A DNA stretch of 64,000 nt, from assembly GCF_027942865.1 (NCBI RefSeq), contig NC_134527.1, positions 2,588,976 to 2,652,975 of the forward strand. Direction: 5' to 3'. The position numbers and the translations under genes were made by a program. The DNA is from Odontesthes bonariensis (taxonomy: Eukaryota > Chordata > Actinopteri > Atheriniformes > Atherinopsidae). Below the pieces are notes generated by a model, which was not told where the DNA came from, searched no databases, and saw nothing but the letters and a program-made list of their open reading frames with translations. Positions 53,601 to 64,000 of the stretch are shown here, in pieces (the first letter of the stretch is position 1; every line of letters starts with the position of its first letter).

Positions 53601-56600
53601 TTTGGTAGCTTACAGCCGTGTGTTGTTTCTGCAGAGCACAGCTGTCTGTGGAAGAAGAAGTCTGAAAACCACAACAACCGGCAGCTCAGGCAGAGACTCC
53701 TGGAGTCACTGAGGAGTCAGCTGTCTGACAGCTCCGTATCTTTCTCAGGTCAGCATCACCCTGCCCTGCTATACTACATATACAATTATATACATTTATA
53801 TATCAAATCAAATCAAATTTATTTTTATAGCACATTTCATGTACAAACAGTTCAAAGTGCTTTACATAAAATAAAAGCATCACAGCAGGGAGTGGAAGAA
53901 GCATTAAAAATACATAAAAAGAATATAAAGAGAAACAAATAAAATAATTTAAATTAATTTAAAAACAAGCAACAGTCCAGATAAGTTCAAAGATATCGTG
54001 CAGATTTCATACATATACACATGAGAACAGAAATGTCTTTAACCTGGATTTAAAAATGTCTCCATTTACATATACATATAAAACATATATATTTACATTA
54101 CATATACATTTATATATCTTTATATATATTAGGGCTGGGCGAGTTAACTCGTTATTATCGCGTTAACTCATTAATTATTTAACGCCGATAAATATTTCAT
54201 TGCGCATTAACGCAGGTTTTATTTTGTAAAAGTCTGTAGCTCACAAGCTTTTATTTTTGTAAAAGTCTGTTGCTCACAGGCTTTTATTATTGTAAAAGTC
54301 TGTTGCTCACAGGCTTTTATTTTTGTAAAAGTCTGCTGCTCACAGGCTTTTATTTTGTAAAAGTCTGCTGCTCACAGGCTTTTATTTTGTAAAAGTCTGT
54401 TGCTCACAGGCTTTTATTTTGTAAAAGTCTACTGCTCACAGGCTTTTATTTTGCAAAAGTCTGTTGCTGTCTGCTGTGGAACAGGAAAAGAAAGTAATCT
54501 TTGGATCCACCAAACATGGAGAAGGGTACGGAACTTTTACTCGGCCATTTTCATGTTAAAGTTCTTCCAGACGGCGGAGTCGACAGAACCAAAGTCATCT
54601 GTAAACACTGCCAAGTTGAATTGTCTTCTCAGCGTAGTAGTTCCATAGCCTGGGTGCCAGCCGAACTTAGCCCCGCCCATAAAAGTTTTGGTCGGGAAGT
54701 TCGGTCTGGCTCTGCTCAGTTGGGAAATCATTATGCCCGACCAAGAATTGGTCGGACCAATCAGCTTGCCAGGGCGGGCTTTATACGATGATGGACAGAT
54801 GATCAACAGGGACATTATCGACTACGTCACTAAAGAGCTGAACACGGCTGCCGCTGGAGAGCTAGGGTGTGTAGATTCTGCCATCGAGTCTGTTCTACAG
54901 GATCTCCACATTGCATTCATTTTGAAAGACGAACAGAGGACCGCGATAAAGGCTTTTATCGATAGAAAAGATGTTTTTGCCCTCCTTCCTACAACAAGTG
55001 TGTGTCGCTTAATCTACGTCACATACTACTTGCTCTGATTGGTTGTAGGTCTATCCACTTGAGCGAAGAGGCATTTTTTCTCCTGGTTCGGTTGAAACAC
55101 GCCCCATACCCAAATCTCTATTGAGCAGTATCAGACTCACATTCTGACTAGAATCTTAAGTATGACGTAGTCAGGCTAGTAGTTCCAGTCTAAAATATCA
55201 CTTAAAGGCAAAACACACAACTGATAGCAGCAAGTCATTCAAGGAAACAGACAGTGGAGCGAGGCTTCTACATAAAAACTACAGAAAGATGCTGATGTTA
55301 AAAGTGTGTTTGCACAACAAATGTTATGGCACTTTCATTCATATGGCAGCACATTTAAAATAAAGCTAAATGCTAAAGGCTATACGCTACTTTTGGATTC
55401 ATTTTTGGATTCTACGTACAAATGAGATTAATCGTGATTAATCAGGGACATCATGTGATTAATTAGATTAAACATTTTAATCGCTGCCCAGCCATAATAA
55501 TTACCCTTGCTCAACTCATCCTTATTGGAATATTCACTGTGAGCGTTTCCCCTTAACGAGCTCGTTCAAAGTGACGTTTTGTTTTTTGCTGTTTTACAGT
55601 TGAAGACGTAAAATGCAAGTTCAAGAACCTTCGAACCGTTTTTAACCGGGAATTCAAGGCGGTGCAGGCCGGCAAGGCCTCGGACAAACACTACGCGTCC
55701 AAATGGAAACACTACCAGCAGCTGCTCTTCCTCTGCGAGTCCTGCGACGAAGACGACCCCCCCGACGACCTGCACATACTTGTGGCGCCAGAAGGCAAGG
55801 ACGTGGAGCTGGAGGACCGGACCGCCTCCTCCGACCTAAGTAGCTTTTCCTCCAGCTCCCCCCAGACCAACAGCATTAAGCTCAGCAACACTTGTGCTCT
55901 TTCCAGCTCCGGCCACTGCGACGCCAACACCGACGCCAGCCAGTACCACATTTTCCTCTCCACAACTCCAGATAATCTCAGACTAGCCAGCCAAGCGGCC
56001 GCTCCGGCGCTCCCGGCCTCTCCGTCCAGATCCCTGCCCGACAGAAAGCCGTGTGGGAGCGCCTCCCTTTTAAATGTCTCCGCGTCCGGCTCCCATCAGC
56101 CGGACGGCCGGCTGACGGCCGAGTCCCGCTGCCTCTGGAGCGAGGCCAAAGTTCAGCAGCTTATAGCGTTTTACTCTGGTAGGTAACCGTCTCATTCTGC
56201 TCATGATGCACCTTTCAGAATGGAAGTTTAATGAATGACCTCCAGCTCGTCACACTTTGTGTTGCAGCTCTTAAAGGGACAGAAAGTAAAGCGTTTTGCT
56301 TCTCAGAACAATATGCGTTCAACAGAGTAATACATTTGCATCACAAAATGGTTCTCCAGGAAAAGTCAGACCTCACAATCTCTTGGCCCTATTTTCTCTC
56401 CCTTCGTATCACTGCCTGCTGCCGCCTGCCGCGCCTGTTACGCTGTTTGCTGCTCAGTCTGCACTTTGGTCTGCACAGCAGGCAGTGATACGAAGGGAGA
56501 GAAAATAGGGCCAGGCTCTACTTGCTCTCTACTTGCTTTGCTTATTTTATTGATTTTATGGAGATTTTTTCCCCTTTTTTCCATGTGAGCCTACCTGCGA

Positions 56601-59449
56601 TAGCTTCTGGACACTTATAAATCTCTGGGATTAAAGTTTTTTTTAACAGAAACAGCAACATTTTTTATAGTTCTTTATCTTCAGCGCTCCGTGTGCGTGG
56701 CCTACACACAGCTGAAGCCTGATTTACAGCGTCTGGGCACCTAGCACTGAGCTAAAGCTAAGTAGCCTGGAAAGGTGCTAACCGCTAGGCTAAAATCCAT
56801 CGCTTAGAAGTAAATGTGGAGGTAAATGGACGGTGTGAAAATGAAAAAACCTTGCCAGGGATTCAGAATAGTGGAGACGAGCAGGCTAACACACAGCTAA
56901 GGAGCGCTTTATTTTTTAAACCCCAGCCAACTAGCCGGAACTACCTTCATCAGCACCAAAACGAGGCTGGAACTCACAGGACGCAGCAGGGGGTAAGAAG
57001 ATGTTCAGAAATGATGTTGCTGATATGGGATGTCACACAGCTTCATGTCAGAAGAGGCGAACTGTCCCTTTAAAGCATATTTCAGTTAGTTTAGCTTTAT
57101 CTGATTTATGAAGGAAGCATATTTGGACAGTCGGGTCACACTCTTTCTTCACATCTTTACGCTCAAATCAGAAATATGTTGGGGACAAACGAGGAGCCGA
57201 TCACAGCCCCAGCAGGTAGTTAGATTCTCATCAGCTGCAAATCACTTTTACTCTGACCCCCCACAGACCAGCTCCTCTGGACAGATTTAGCATCAAAATA
57301 CTTTATTTAAAGCTTGTAAGCGTCAGAAACTCCCTTTACTGTCATTATTATTTATTTATTCTTAGAAGCTTTTTAAAGTTGCTGCTTGTCTGTTGGTAGA
57401 TCAAAGTTTGACGTTCTGTTTCTGTTGGGATGATGACTGAATGTTTGTTTGTTTGGTGGCAGAACACGGCTGTCTGTGGAACCACCGGTCGGAGAACTAC
57501 AGAAACCGCCTGCTGAGGCAGAGCCTGCTGGAGACGCTGAGCGGCGTCCTGTCGGAGAACGAGCCGGCGGCGTTCACAGGTAACGCTTCCTGCTGCTCTC
57601 GCTCAGCTCAGGAGCCAACAGGAGTGTGGGCGCTGAAGCTTTAAACCACAGGACTCCGGTGTAAAAGATGAACACAATGTATTTATTCCAAAGTTTTCCA
57701 AGGTATCTTGTTACAGGAGTATTCCAAATTAAAGTTTCTCATCCGAAAAGGCACCGCGGTTAGAAATTAAGCCTCAACTGCCTCCTGTGTGCGCTAAAGC
57801 GCTGTTTTCTTAATGCGACAGTAATATAAACAACAAAATGTTACAAAATTCTATTAAAATAATGACATGAATTCAATCAAATGAATTAAATAACCTTCCA
57901 CATATTTCTAATCAACGTTTTATCCATGGAAGTTTTTCTCTACCATCAGTTTGAACATGAATTTCTAATATTGAATTTTTACAGCATCAAAATCAGACTT
58001 TGAATTTGAAAAACCAACAGTGTAAAACAAAAATCAATTTCTAAAAACAAAAATCAGTGTAAAAAAAATCAACTTCCAAAAATTCAATGGAAAAAAATTC
58101 AATGGAAAAAAATTCAACTTCCAAAAAATCAATGGAAACAAATTCTACTTAAAAAAAATCAGTGTAAAAAAAATCAACTTCCCAAAATTCAGTGAAAAAA
58201 AAATCAACTGCCAAAAATTCAGTGAAAAAAAAATCAACTGCCAAAAATTCAGTGAAAAAAAAAATCAACTGCCAAAAATTCTGTGAAAAAAAATTCAACT
58301 TAAAAAAATTCTGTGGAAAAAAATTCAACTTCCAAAAATTCAGTGAAAAAAAAAAATCAACTGCCAAAAATTCAATGGAAAAAAAATTCAACTTAAAAAA
58401 ATTCAGTGAAAAAAAATTCAACTTCAAAAATTCAACTTCCAAAAATTCAATGGAAAAAAATTCAACATCCGGGTAAACAGGGAGAAGCAATCGATCCCCG
58501 TCTCAATTCATCCAACGGCAGCCAATCAAGTTACGCTCCATTGGACAGATCTTTCAGAATTTTTAGATGTTGAATTTTTTTACACTGATTTTTGTTTTTA
58601 AAATTGGATTTTTTTTTTTATACACTGTTGGTTTTTCAAATTCAAAGTCTGATTTTGATGCTGTAAAAATTCAATATTAGAAATTCGTATTCAAACTCTG
58701 ATGGCACAGAAAAACTTCCATATTTATCCATTCAAATTGACATTCGTGTGAACTTTCACACTAAACAAACATGTAGAAACACACAGTGCTGAATCTGATG
58801 CTGGCCTGCTTGAACTCTTTTTCCTCTGAGGCCCACAGCTTCTGCTCTCCTTCCTCCTTCAGTGGAAGACGTGAAGACGAAGTTCAGGAACCTGCGGACC
58901 ATCTTCCAGCGCGAGCACAAGGCGGTGAGCGCCAACCGAACCTGCGGCTCGGAGGACTTCTACCTCCCGAAGTGGAAGCACTACCACGAGCTGATGTTCC
59001 TGTGCGACTCCTGCGACGAGGACGAGCCGCCCAAGGAGCTGCGCTTCCACGGGGCGCCGGAGTTCGACGCCTCGCTGCGCTACTGCGCCGCCAAACACAG
59101 CGGCGCCGCTCTGAGCATCACCACGCAGGAGGCGCCGCCCTCGCCCACGCCCCCAGACTCCCGCCACTCCTCCCCCTCGTCCTCCCCGTCCACGGCGTCC
59201 TCTCACACGGACAGCGGAGCGTCGTCGGGGCGCAAGCGATCTAGCCAACCGGTGACGGCCGCCGCCGCCGGCGACCTGCTGGAGCTGATGAGGGCCGTCT
59301 GCCAGAACCAGGCGGCGGCGGCGGCGGCGCCGCACGCGGGCTTCCTGAAGTACGTGGAGGAGTGTCTGAACGAGACGCCGCCGGACAAAGTCAAGAAACT
59401 GAAGAAGAAGATCATCGAGACGCTTCACAGCGCGGCGGAGGACGTTTAG
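50677..59449 (+). CDS. Protein with three tandem MADF (Myb/SANT-like) domains and BESS-like tail, 7 exons, 653 aa
   Basis: Exons: 50677-50758, 52044-52163, 52955-53317, 53635-53748, 55600-56178, 57463-57579, 58863-59449. All internal junctions have the same phase (one base carried over). MADF 1 spans about residues 22-114, MADF 2 about 181-271 and MADF 3 about 412-505. Each is encoded as ALI-x-FYS, then HSCLWNHKSE-type, then VEDVKxKFKNLRTxFxRE followed by W-K-H-Y/F-xx-L-x-FL, so each domain is cut by introns at the same two places. Linkers are Ser/Pro-rich (about 115-170 and 272-411). Residues about 619-648 (FLKYVEECLNETPPDKVKKL and following) resemble a BESS protein-interaction motif. MADF-BESS proteins are DNA-binding transcriptional regulators, so a nuclear role is inferred. 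Exon 7 is GC-rich with Ala, Ser and Pro runs. Introns contain L2 fragments, a BED-hAT copy and MITEs. Name unknown. Confidence 0.88.
51172..51436 (-). mobile_element. L2 3' tail fragment
   Basis: Sequence from AATCAAATCAAATTTATTTA to TTAAAAATGTCTCCATTTAC matches the tail at 42497-42775. In MADF intron 1. Confidence 0.8.
52235..52612 (+). mobile_element. L2-like LINE 3' tail fragment
   Basis: CATTAAGAGCTTTATATGTG, AACAGGGAGCCAGTGAAGAG and AAGCACTTCCTGGTCAGCTG followed by TGCTATATAAATACATTTTG are typical L2-type 3' sequence. In MADF intron 2. Confidence 0.6.
53381..53625. repeat. Four ~70-bp tandem repeats next to a MADF splice acceptor
   Basis: The unit CTTCAGTGTTTGGTAGCTTA plus a palindromic TATATA...block recurs at about 53381, 53451, 53521 and 53591. 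The last copy runs into the acceptor of exon 4 (TTTCTGCAG at 53634). Confidence 0.9.
53804..54066 (-). mobile_element. L2 3' tail fragment
   Basis: Matches 51172-51436 and 42497-42775 (AAATCAAATTTATTTTTATA through AATGTCTCCATTTAC). In MADF intron 4, just upstream of hAT copy 5. Confidence 0.8.
54130..55496 (+). mobile_element. hAT BED-finger element, copy 5, with nested hAT insertion
   Basis: Termini TAGGGCTGGGC and GCCCAGCCATA. About nine 30-bp units (54220-54460), the most of any copy. The BED ORF starts at 54516 and is cut by an insertion at 54646-55179. Target duplication is unclear because the left flank is a TA microsatellite. In intron 4 of the MADF gene. Confidence 0.88.
54646..55179 (+). 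mobile_element. hAT-type MITE carrying a RecQ-helicase-like fragment
   Basis: Inserted in the BED ORF of hAT copy 5 with direct duplication TAGTTCCA (54638-54645 and 55180-55187). The ends TAGCCTGG and CAGGCTAG are inverted. The uninterrupted target is visible in the other copies. Between about 54799 and 55038 a frame reads MINRDIIDYVTKELN and then FILKDEQRTAIKAF and KDVFALLPT, resembling the Q motif region and the start of motif I of a RecQ-like helicase. The frame diverges before the GxGKS lysine, so it is a fragment, probably captured. Confidence 0.75.
56275..57069. mobile_element. TTAA-target MITE (AGGGACAG termini), copy in MADF intron 5
   Basis: AGGGACAG on the left and its inverse CTGTCCCT on the right are bounded by TTAA (56271-56274 and 57070-57073). 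The right arm contains CAGCAGGGGGTAAGAAGATG and GGGATGTCACACAGCTTCAT. An inner hairpin pairs CTTCGTATCACTGCCTGCTG-type sequence with its inverse near 56400-56500. Confidence 0.85.
57925..58722. mobile_element. Foldback MITE with internal A/T repeat, copy 2
   Basis: The same arms as at 6373-6946 (ATGGAAGTTTTTCTCTACCA; inverse end CTTCCAT). The centre carries about 20 AAATTCAACTTCCAAAAATT-type units, expanded compared with copy 1. Lysine- or phenylalanine-rich frames across it are spurious. In MADF intron 6. Confidence 0.8.
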
Positions 59450-59563
59450 CGTCCGTTAGGGCGCCGAAGGCCGGCTCACCGCTGCGATCTTACACCTCAG
59501 ACCGACTCTGAGGGTTCAACATTCCTACCGGCGCCCGCGCTGTTCTCACATTCCAGCATTTAA

Positions 59564-60564
59564 AGGGAGAGTTCGCCTCTTTTGACATGAAGCTGTGTAA
59601 CATCCCATATCAGCAACATCATTTCTGAACATCTTCTTACCCCCTGCTGCGTCCTGTGAGCAGAGTTCCAGCCTCGTTGTGGCGAAAGTAGTTCCGGCTA
59701 GTTGGGGGTTTAAAAAATAAAGCGTTTTGCTTCTCAGAACAATATGCGTTCAACAGAGTAATACATTTGCATCACAAAATGGTTCTCCAGGAAAAAGTCA
59801 GACCTCACAATCACTTGGCCCTATTTTCTCTCCGGCTAGCGCCATGTATAAAATATATTTTATAAAAATATTATATTTTTATAATATTTTATTTTAATAA
59901 TATTATTATTATTATTAAATAATAACAATCATATTAAATAATAATTTAATATTATTTATTAAATAATAAAAATGTATTAAATAATAAATAAATAATTTAA
60001 TAAATAATAAATTAATTTCATATCACTACCTGATACGGAGGGAGAGAAAATAGTGCCAAGAGATTGTGAGGTCTGACTTTTTCCTGGAGAACGGTTTTGT
60101 GATGCAAATGTATTACTCTGTTGAACTCATATTGTTTTTTTTGTTGTTTTTAAACCAAGTTTTATTGGTATTCATATGTATTTACACATAACTTTTAGTT
60201 TACAACAGATTTTTCTTTCTGTTACATACATATAAAAAACAAAAGTCCAATGTTATTCATGAAATGTATAAACTGAACAATCAAAGAAATAACAGTTTAG
60301 CAAACACTTAGGTATTTGCTTACAGGGCCCATCTTTTTGAGAAATTGTCCATCTTTGGATGAAGGTGTGAACGCATATTGTTCTGAGAAGCAAAACGCTT
60401 TATTTTTTAAACCCCAGCCAACTAGCCGGACTACCTTCATCAACACCAAAACGAGGCTGGAACTCTGCTCACAGGACGCAGCAGGGGGTAAGAAGATGTT
60501 CAGAAATGATGTTGCTGATATGGGATGTCATACAGCTTCATGTCAAAAGAGGCGAACTGTCCCT
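59564..60564. mobile_element. TTAA-target MITE (AGGGACAG family) downstream of the MADF stop
   Basis: Bounded by TTAA (59560-59563 and 60565-60568), with arms starting AGGGAGAGTTCGCCTCTTTT and ending AACTGTCCCT. Other sequence is inserted in its centre (AT-rich 59870-60010; about 60130-60370). An AATAAA near 59714 lies inside it, about 265 bp after the MADF stop codon. Confidence 0.88.
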
Positions 60565-62039
60565 TTAAAGCGATGCAGTGGTGGAAATCTGTTGCCAAAG
60601 AATCAGCTTAATAGGTCAGGAACAGCCGGAGCTTCTTATCATTCCAGTTTGATTGATTTAATTTCAAAGTGAAACACGTTTGAGTTTGAATGGAAACTCG
60701 TTGGTTTTTGAAAATGAAGATTTAGTTCTGCGGTAAGTTTCAGGCTCGGATCCAGATCCTGTTCAAACCTCCAGTATTCAGCCAAAAAAACACATTTTTG
60801 TCTCTTTCTGGAGGCTGGACGAACCTTTGAGTTATTCGTGCACACGTTGAGTTTGGAGTCCCGCAGATCACCTGTATGTAACATCATTATTATTATGGAC
60901 GGTTATATTTATCTAATGTCTTCTAAATACTAAAATCAGCTCTGAAAATGTGTTTTTTTGTTGAAGTTTCAGCTCTGAAACGTGTAAAAATACATTTCTG
61001 ATGATTTTCTGTGTTAAACATTTCTGTTTTGTTTAAATTAAACTCGTTTAAACGTGTTTTTCTACCTAAAACGTTTCCGTTTCTGCTGCTGAGTGTTTGC
61101 ACATCGTTTCGAAGTTGACTCGGTGCCTTATCAGAATGACAAACAAACACACGTTGTTGTATTAAGTGTATAAACACTCTTTTATTTTGTTTTTCTGAAT
61201 CTTTTGGCCACATTTTTCATCGTTCGATCAACGTATATAAACTCTGCCTTCAACTGGTTTGATGAAAGTTTGTTTTTGAGATCTTTTCCTAAACAAGAAT
61301 CATCTGAAAGGTGTAAATCATCCACTAAATTTAAAACTGTCTCTCCACCATCGTTCCAACCCTCAGAACAGTAAGTTGTGCCCTGTCATAGTGGCTGCAG
61401 TTCTCTTGCATTCCACTAGAGGGCAGTCTCTAATCAAATCAACCTTCTCTGCCGTCTGATTGGACCTTGTTTGGTTTGTTTTTAAGGCAGCAGACAGAAA
61501 CAACCCTGGGAAACCTGTCTGCTGCCTCTGAGCTGTTAGCTTACAGACTCACATTCCCACAGACGGTGCTGCTTCCTTTCTTTTACGGTTGTTAAACTCA
61601 TCGTATTCTTCACTGAATTCAGATCAAGTTCGCTCACTTCTTTCTGAGGCTTCTCCTCTTAAAACTTGTCATTTTGAGGACATTTACCAGGCTTCACGCA
61701 ACTTATTTTGACTTCAAACCTCCTGTAGCCTCGCAGTGCGACAAACATTTTCCACACAACGCTGCGGAATTAGCAGGGATGCGTTAGCGTGGATGCATTA
61801 GCGTGGACGCATTAGCGTGGATGCATGAGCAGGGATGCGTGAGCAGGGATGCGTGAGCAGGGATGCGTGAGCAGGGATGCGTTAGCGTGGATGCGTTAGC
61901 AGGGATGCGTTAGCGTGGATGCGTTAACAGGGATGCGTGAGCAGGGATGCGTGAGCATGGATGCACTTCTTGCACTTCTCTTAACGAACTGTCATTTCCA
62001 CACCGAGGGAGGGATGGAACACGCTTCCCAAAGCTGACA
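60565..62039. other. Intergenic region 3' of the MADF gene
   Basis: Mostly AT-rich unique sequence with no recognised exon; the 14-bp minisatellite lies at 61777-61965. Confidence 0.45.
61777..61965. repeat. 14-bp minisatellite GGATGCGTTAGCGT
   Basis: About 13 units of GGATGCGT(T/G)AGC(G/A)(T/G), some with GGATGCAT. It lies in the MADF-gene 3' intergenic region. Confidence 0.85.
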
Positions 62040-62345
62040 GCCTGTTTCACGCCCTGCTGTGTCCTGTGAGCCGAGTTCCAGCCGAGTTTTGGCGTTGATG
62101 AAGGTAGTTCCAGCTAGTTGGCTGGGGTTTAAAAAATAAAGCGTTTTGCTTCTCAAAACAATATGTGTTCAACAGAGTAATACATTTGCATCACAAAATG
62201 GTTCTCCAGGAAAAAGTCAGACCTCACAATCTCTTGTCCCTATTTTCTCTCCCTTCGTATCACTGCCGCCTACCGACAGCCGCGCCTGTTACGGTGTTTA
62301 CTGCTCGGTCTGCACTTCGGTCTGCACAGCAGGCAGTGATACGAA
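62040..62345. mobile_element. AGGGACAG-family MITE fragment
   Basis: CCCTGCTGTGTCCTGTGAGC, TTCAACAGAGTAATACATTT and the hairpin CTTCGTATCACTGCC...GGCAGTGATACGAAGG are present; both TTAA termini are missing. Confidence 0.75.
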
Positions 62346-62782
62346 GGAGGTTTTCCCTGCGTCTGCAGCTTCAGATCGCAGAGGAAGTCGCTCCTGCTGC
62401 AGGCGTGCGGTGAGGCCGTGACACCGCGGTGACGCCACGGAGCCGCTGGCTGCGCTCAGAGGCTGCGTTGGCTTCCTGTTGATCGGCGGCTGAGGCACGT
62501 CTCACTCTGAGGCTGAAGCTTCACTTTCAGTTTGGCTGGCGGTGACTCATCAGTTCCAGTAAGGAAACAAGTCAGCGGCTCCACAGGCTCCATCTTTGCG
62601 GGGCAGCCATGGCTAGATTTACGCCCAAAAACATAGACTTACCACTAACACAACAACATATTATATTATTTGTATTATTTTATTATTTATGATCTTAAAC
62701 ACAAAAGGGTACAAAAAAGATACCACATGTAGCTTACAAAATCCCATGTCAATGTGTATTAGAAGTTATTTAAGTTATTTAA

Positions 62783-63864
62783 AGGGACAGTTCGCCTCTT
62801 TTGACATGAAGCTGTATGACATCCCATATCAGCAACATCATTTCTGAACATCTTCTTACCCCCTGCTGCGTCCTGTGAGCAGAGTTCCAGCCTCGTTTTG
62901 GCGTTGATGAAGGTAGTTCCGGCTTGTGAGTAGCCCCTGACTCGAGACCACAGATCGGGGCGGAGATCAACGTTGAGGCTCAACATAGAACAACACATTG
63001 AACCACAGAAGAAGAATGTGTGGAGGGGAAGAAGTAGATTCGTGAAGAAGAGTACTGCAGTTTGCAAAATGGAAGTAAGCAAGGTTTTTATTTTTTAATG
63101 TGCTATTTTGCAATATTTGTAACAGACAAGGAAGGAAGTAACATTTTTTTCATTTGAAAATATGCTATGCTCTCTGTGACGATACACTGTTCTTAGTTAT
63201 TATCTAACACCACGAGGACGACTGAGAAACTCAGCGCTAACTTTCAACAGCATCAACGGTAAAAAAAAGAGAGATGTGTGTCTCATAAAACAAGTTTAGT
63301 ACTATGCCCCTACACTCGTTTTTTTAAAAATAAATATTAGCATTTTAGCACAATAGCTTCCAGGTCATGTGACCTATTGGGTAAAAAGGAGCATAAATCA
63401 AAACAATATGTGTTCAACAGAGTAATACATTTGCATCACAAAATGGCTCTCCAGGAAAAAGTCAGACCTCACAATCTCTTGGCCCTATTTTCTCTCCCTT
63501 CGTATCACTGCCTGCTGCCGCCTGCCGACAGCCGCGCCTGTTACGGTGTTTGCTGCTCGGTCTGCACAGCAGGCAGTGATACGAAGGGAGAGAAAATAGG
63601 GCCAAGAGATTGTGAGGTCTGACTTTTTCCTGGAGAACGATTTTGTGATGCAAATGTATTACTCTGTTGAACGCATATTGTTCTGAGAAGCAAGACGCTT
63701 TATTTTTTAAACCCCAGCCAACTAGCCGGACTACCTTCATCAACACCAAAACGAGGCTGGAACTCTGCTCACAGGACGCAGCAGGGGGTAAGAAGATGTT
63801 CAGAAATGATGTTGCTGATATGGGATGTTACACAGCTTCATGTCAAAAGAGGCGAACTGTCCCT
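62783..63864. mobile_element. TTAA-target MITE (AGGGACAG family), with replaced centre
   Basis: TTAA at 62779-62782 and 63865-63868; left arm AGGGACAGTTCGCCTCTTTT, right arm GGCGAACTGTCCCT. Between about 62925 and 63395 unrelated sequence (GAGTAGCCCCTGACTCGAGA) replaces part of the arm. The inner hairpin (63500-63600) is intact. Confidence 0.8.
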
Positions 63865-64000
63865 TTAAGGGACGAGAAGCCTGGACTACTCAGTTCAGGA
63901 GCCTCTGGACAGAATCTTTGGGCTTTGAGGCTGTATGCAACAGACAAGGAAACGAGGAAAGAACATTCTTTCTCCCTAAAGTTCCAACATGAACCTGATC

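Noticed and set aside
58149-58490. Lys/Ser-rich and Phe-rich frames
   Set aside because: They derive from the A/T-rich centre of a foldback element.
58859-59428. 189-codon minus-strand frame rich in Arg
   Set aside because: Antisense shadow of the GC-rich last MADF exon.

Overview
The window looks like chromosomal DNA of a ray-finned (teleost) fish. It holds three intron-containing protein genes with clean GT-AG exon chains, embedded in a dense and nested mixture of hAT, PIF/Harbinger, TTAA-target-site and foldback DNA elements, L2/RTE-type LINE tails, tRNA-derived SINEs and one solo LTR. This combination is typical of fish genomes. No bacterial genes, CRISPR arrays, rRNA or intact tRNA genes were seen.

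Layout. (1) 1.6-17.5 kb, minus strand: an 18-exon gene for a 506-residue protein with six kelch repeats and a coiled-coil tail; its exact name is not recognised. (2) 17.9-20.2 kb: a 2.3 kb array of a 20-bp minisatellite just upstream of that gene. (3) 20.2-28.9 kb: intergenic, with an orphan promoter-like block (21.5-21.7 kb) and a decayed Harbinger transposon (25.75-27.42 kb). (4) 28.9-48.2 kb, plus strand: an MFSD14B/HIATL1-type major-facilitator gene, 12 coding exons and 518 residues, with a long 3' UTR carrying a decamer repeat. (5) 50.5-59.45 kb, plus strand: a 7-exon gene for a 653-residue protein with three tandem MADF domains and a BESS-like tail, built from a repeated exon cassette. 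(6) 59.5-64 kb: mostly copies of one TTAA-flanked MITE.

The kelch gene and mfsd14b are divergent, about 11.7 kb apart; mfsd14b and the MADF gene are in tandem. Nothing suggests that the three proteins work in one pathway.

The most unusual signal is in the repeats. Three copies of a Harbinger-like MITE share terminal inverted repeats beginning GGCTGTGTTC. In two of them, in introns of different genes, the subterminal motif AGTATGC is expanded into 1.2-1.5 kb heptamer satellites; the third copy carries only a few units and sits in a site whose empty form occurs elsewhere in the window. The Harbinger element at 25.75 kb shows a parallel fourfold duplication of its own terminus. Other nested insertions can be read against paralogous empty sites in this same window, including a hAT element carrying a RecQ-helicase-like fragment.

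The very long open frames over the heptamer and 20-bp arrays arise because the unit lengths are not multiples of three and contain no stop; they are not genes. All identifications are from reading the sequence only; no database search was possible.
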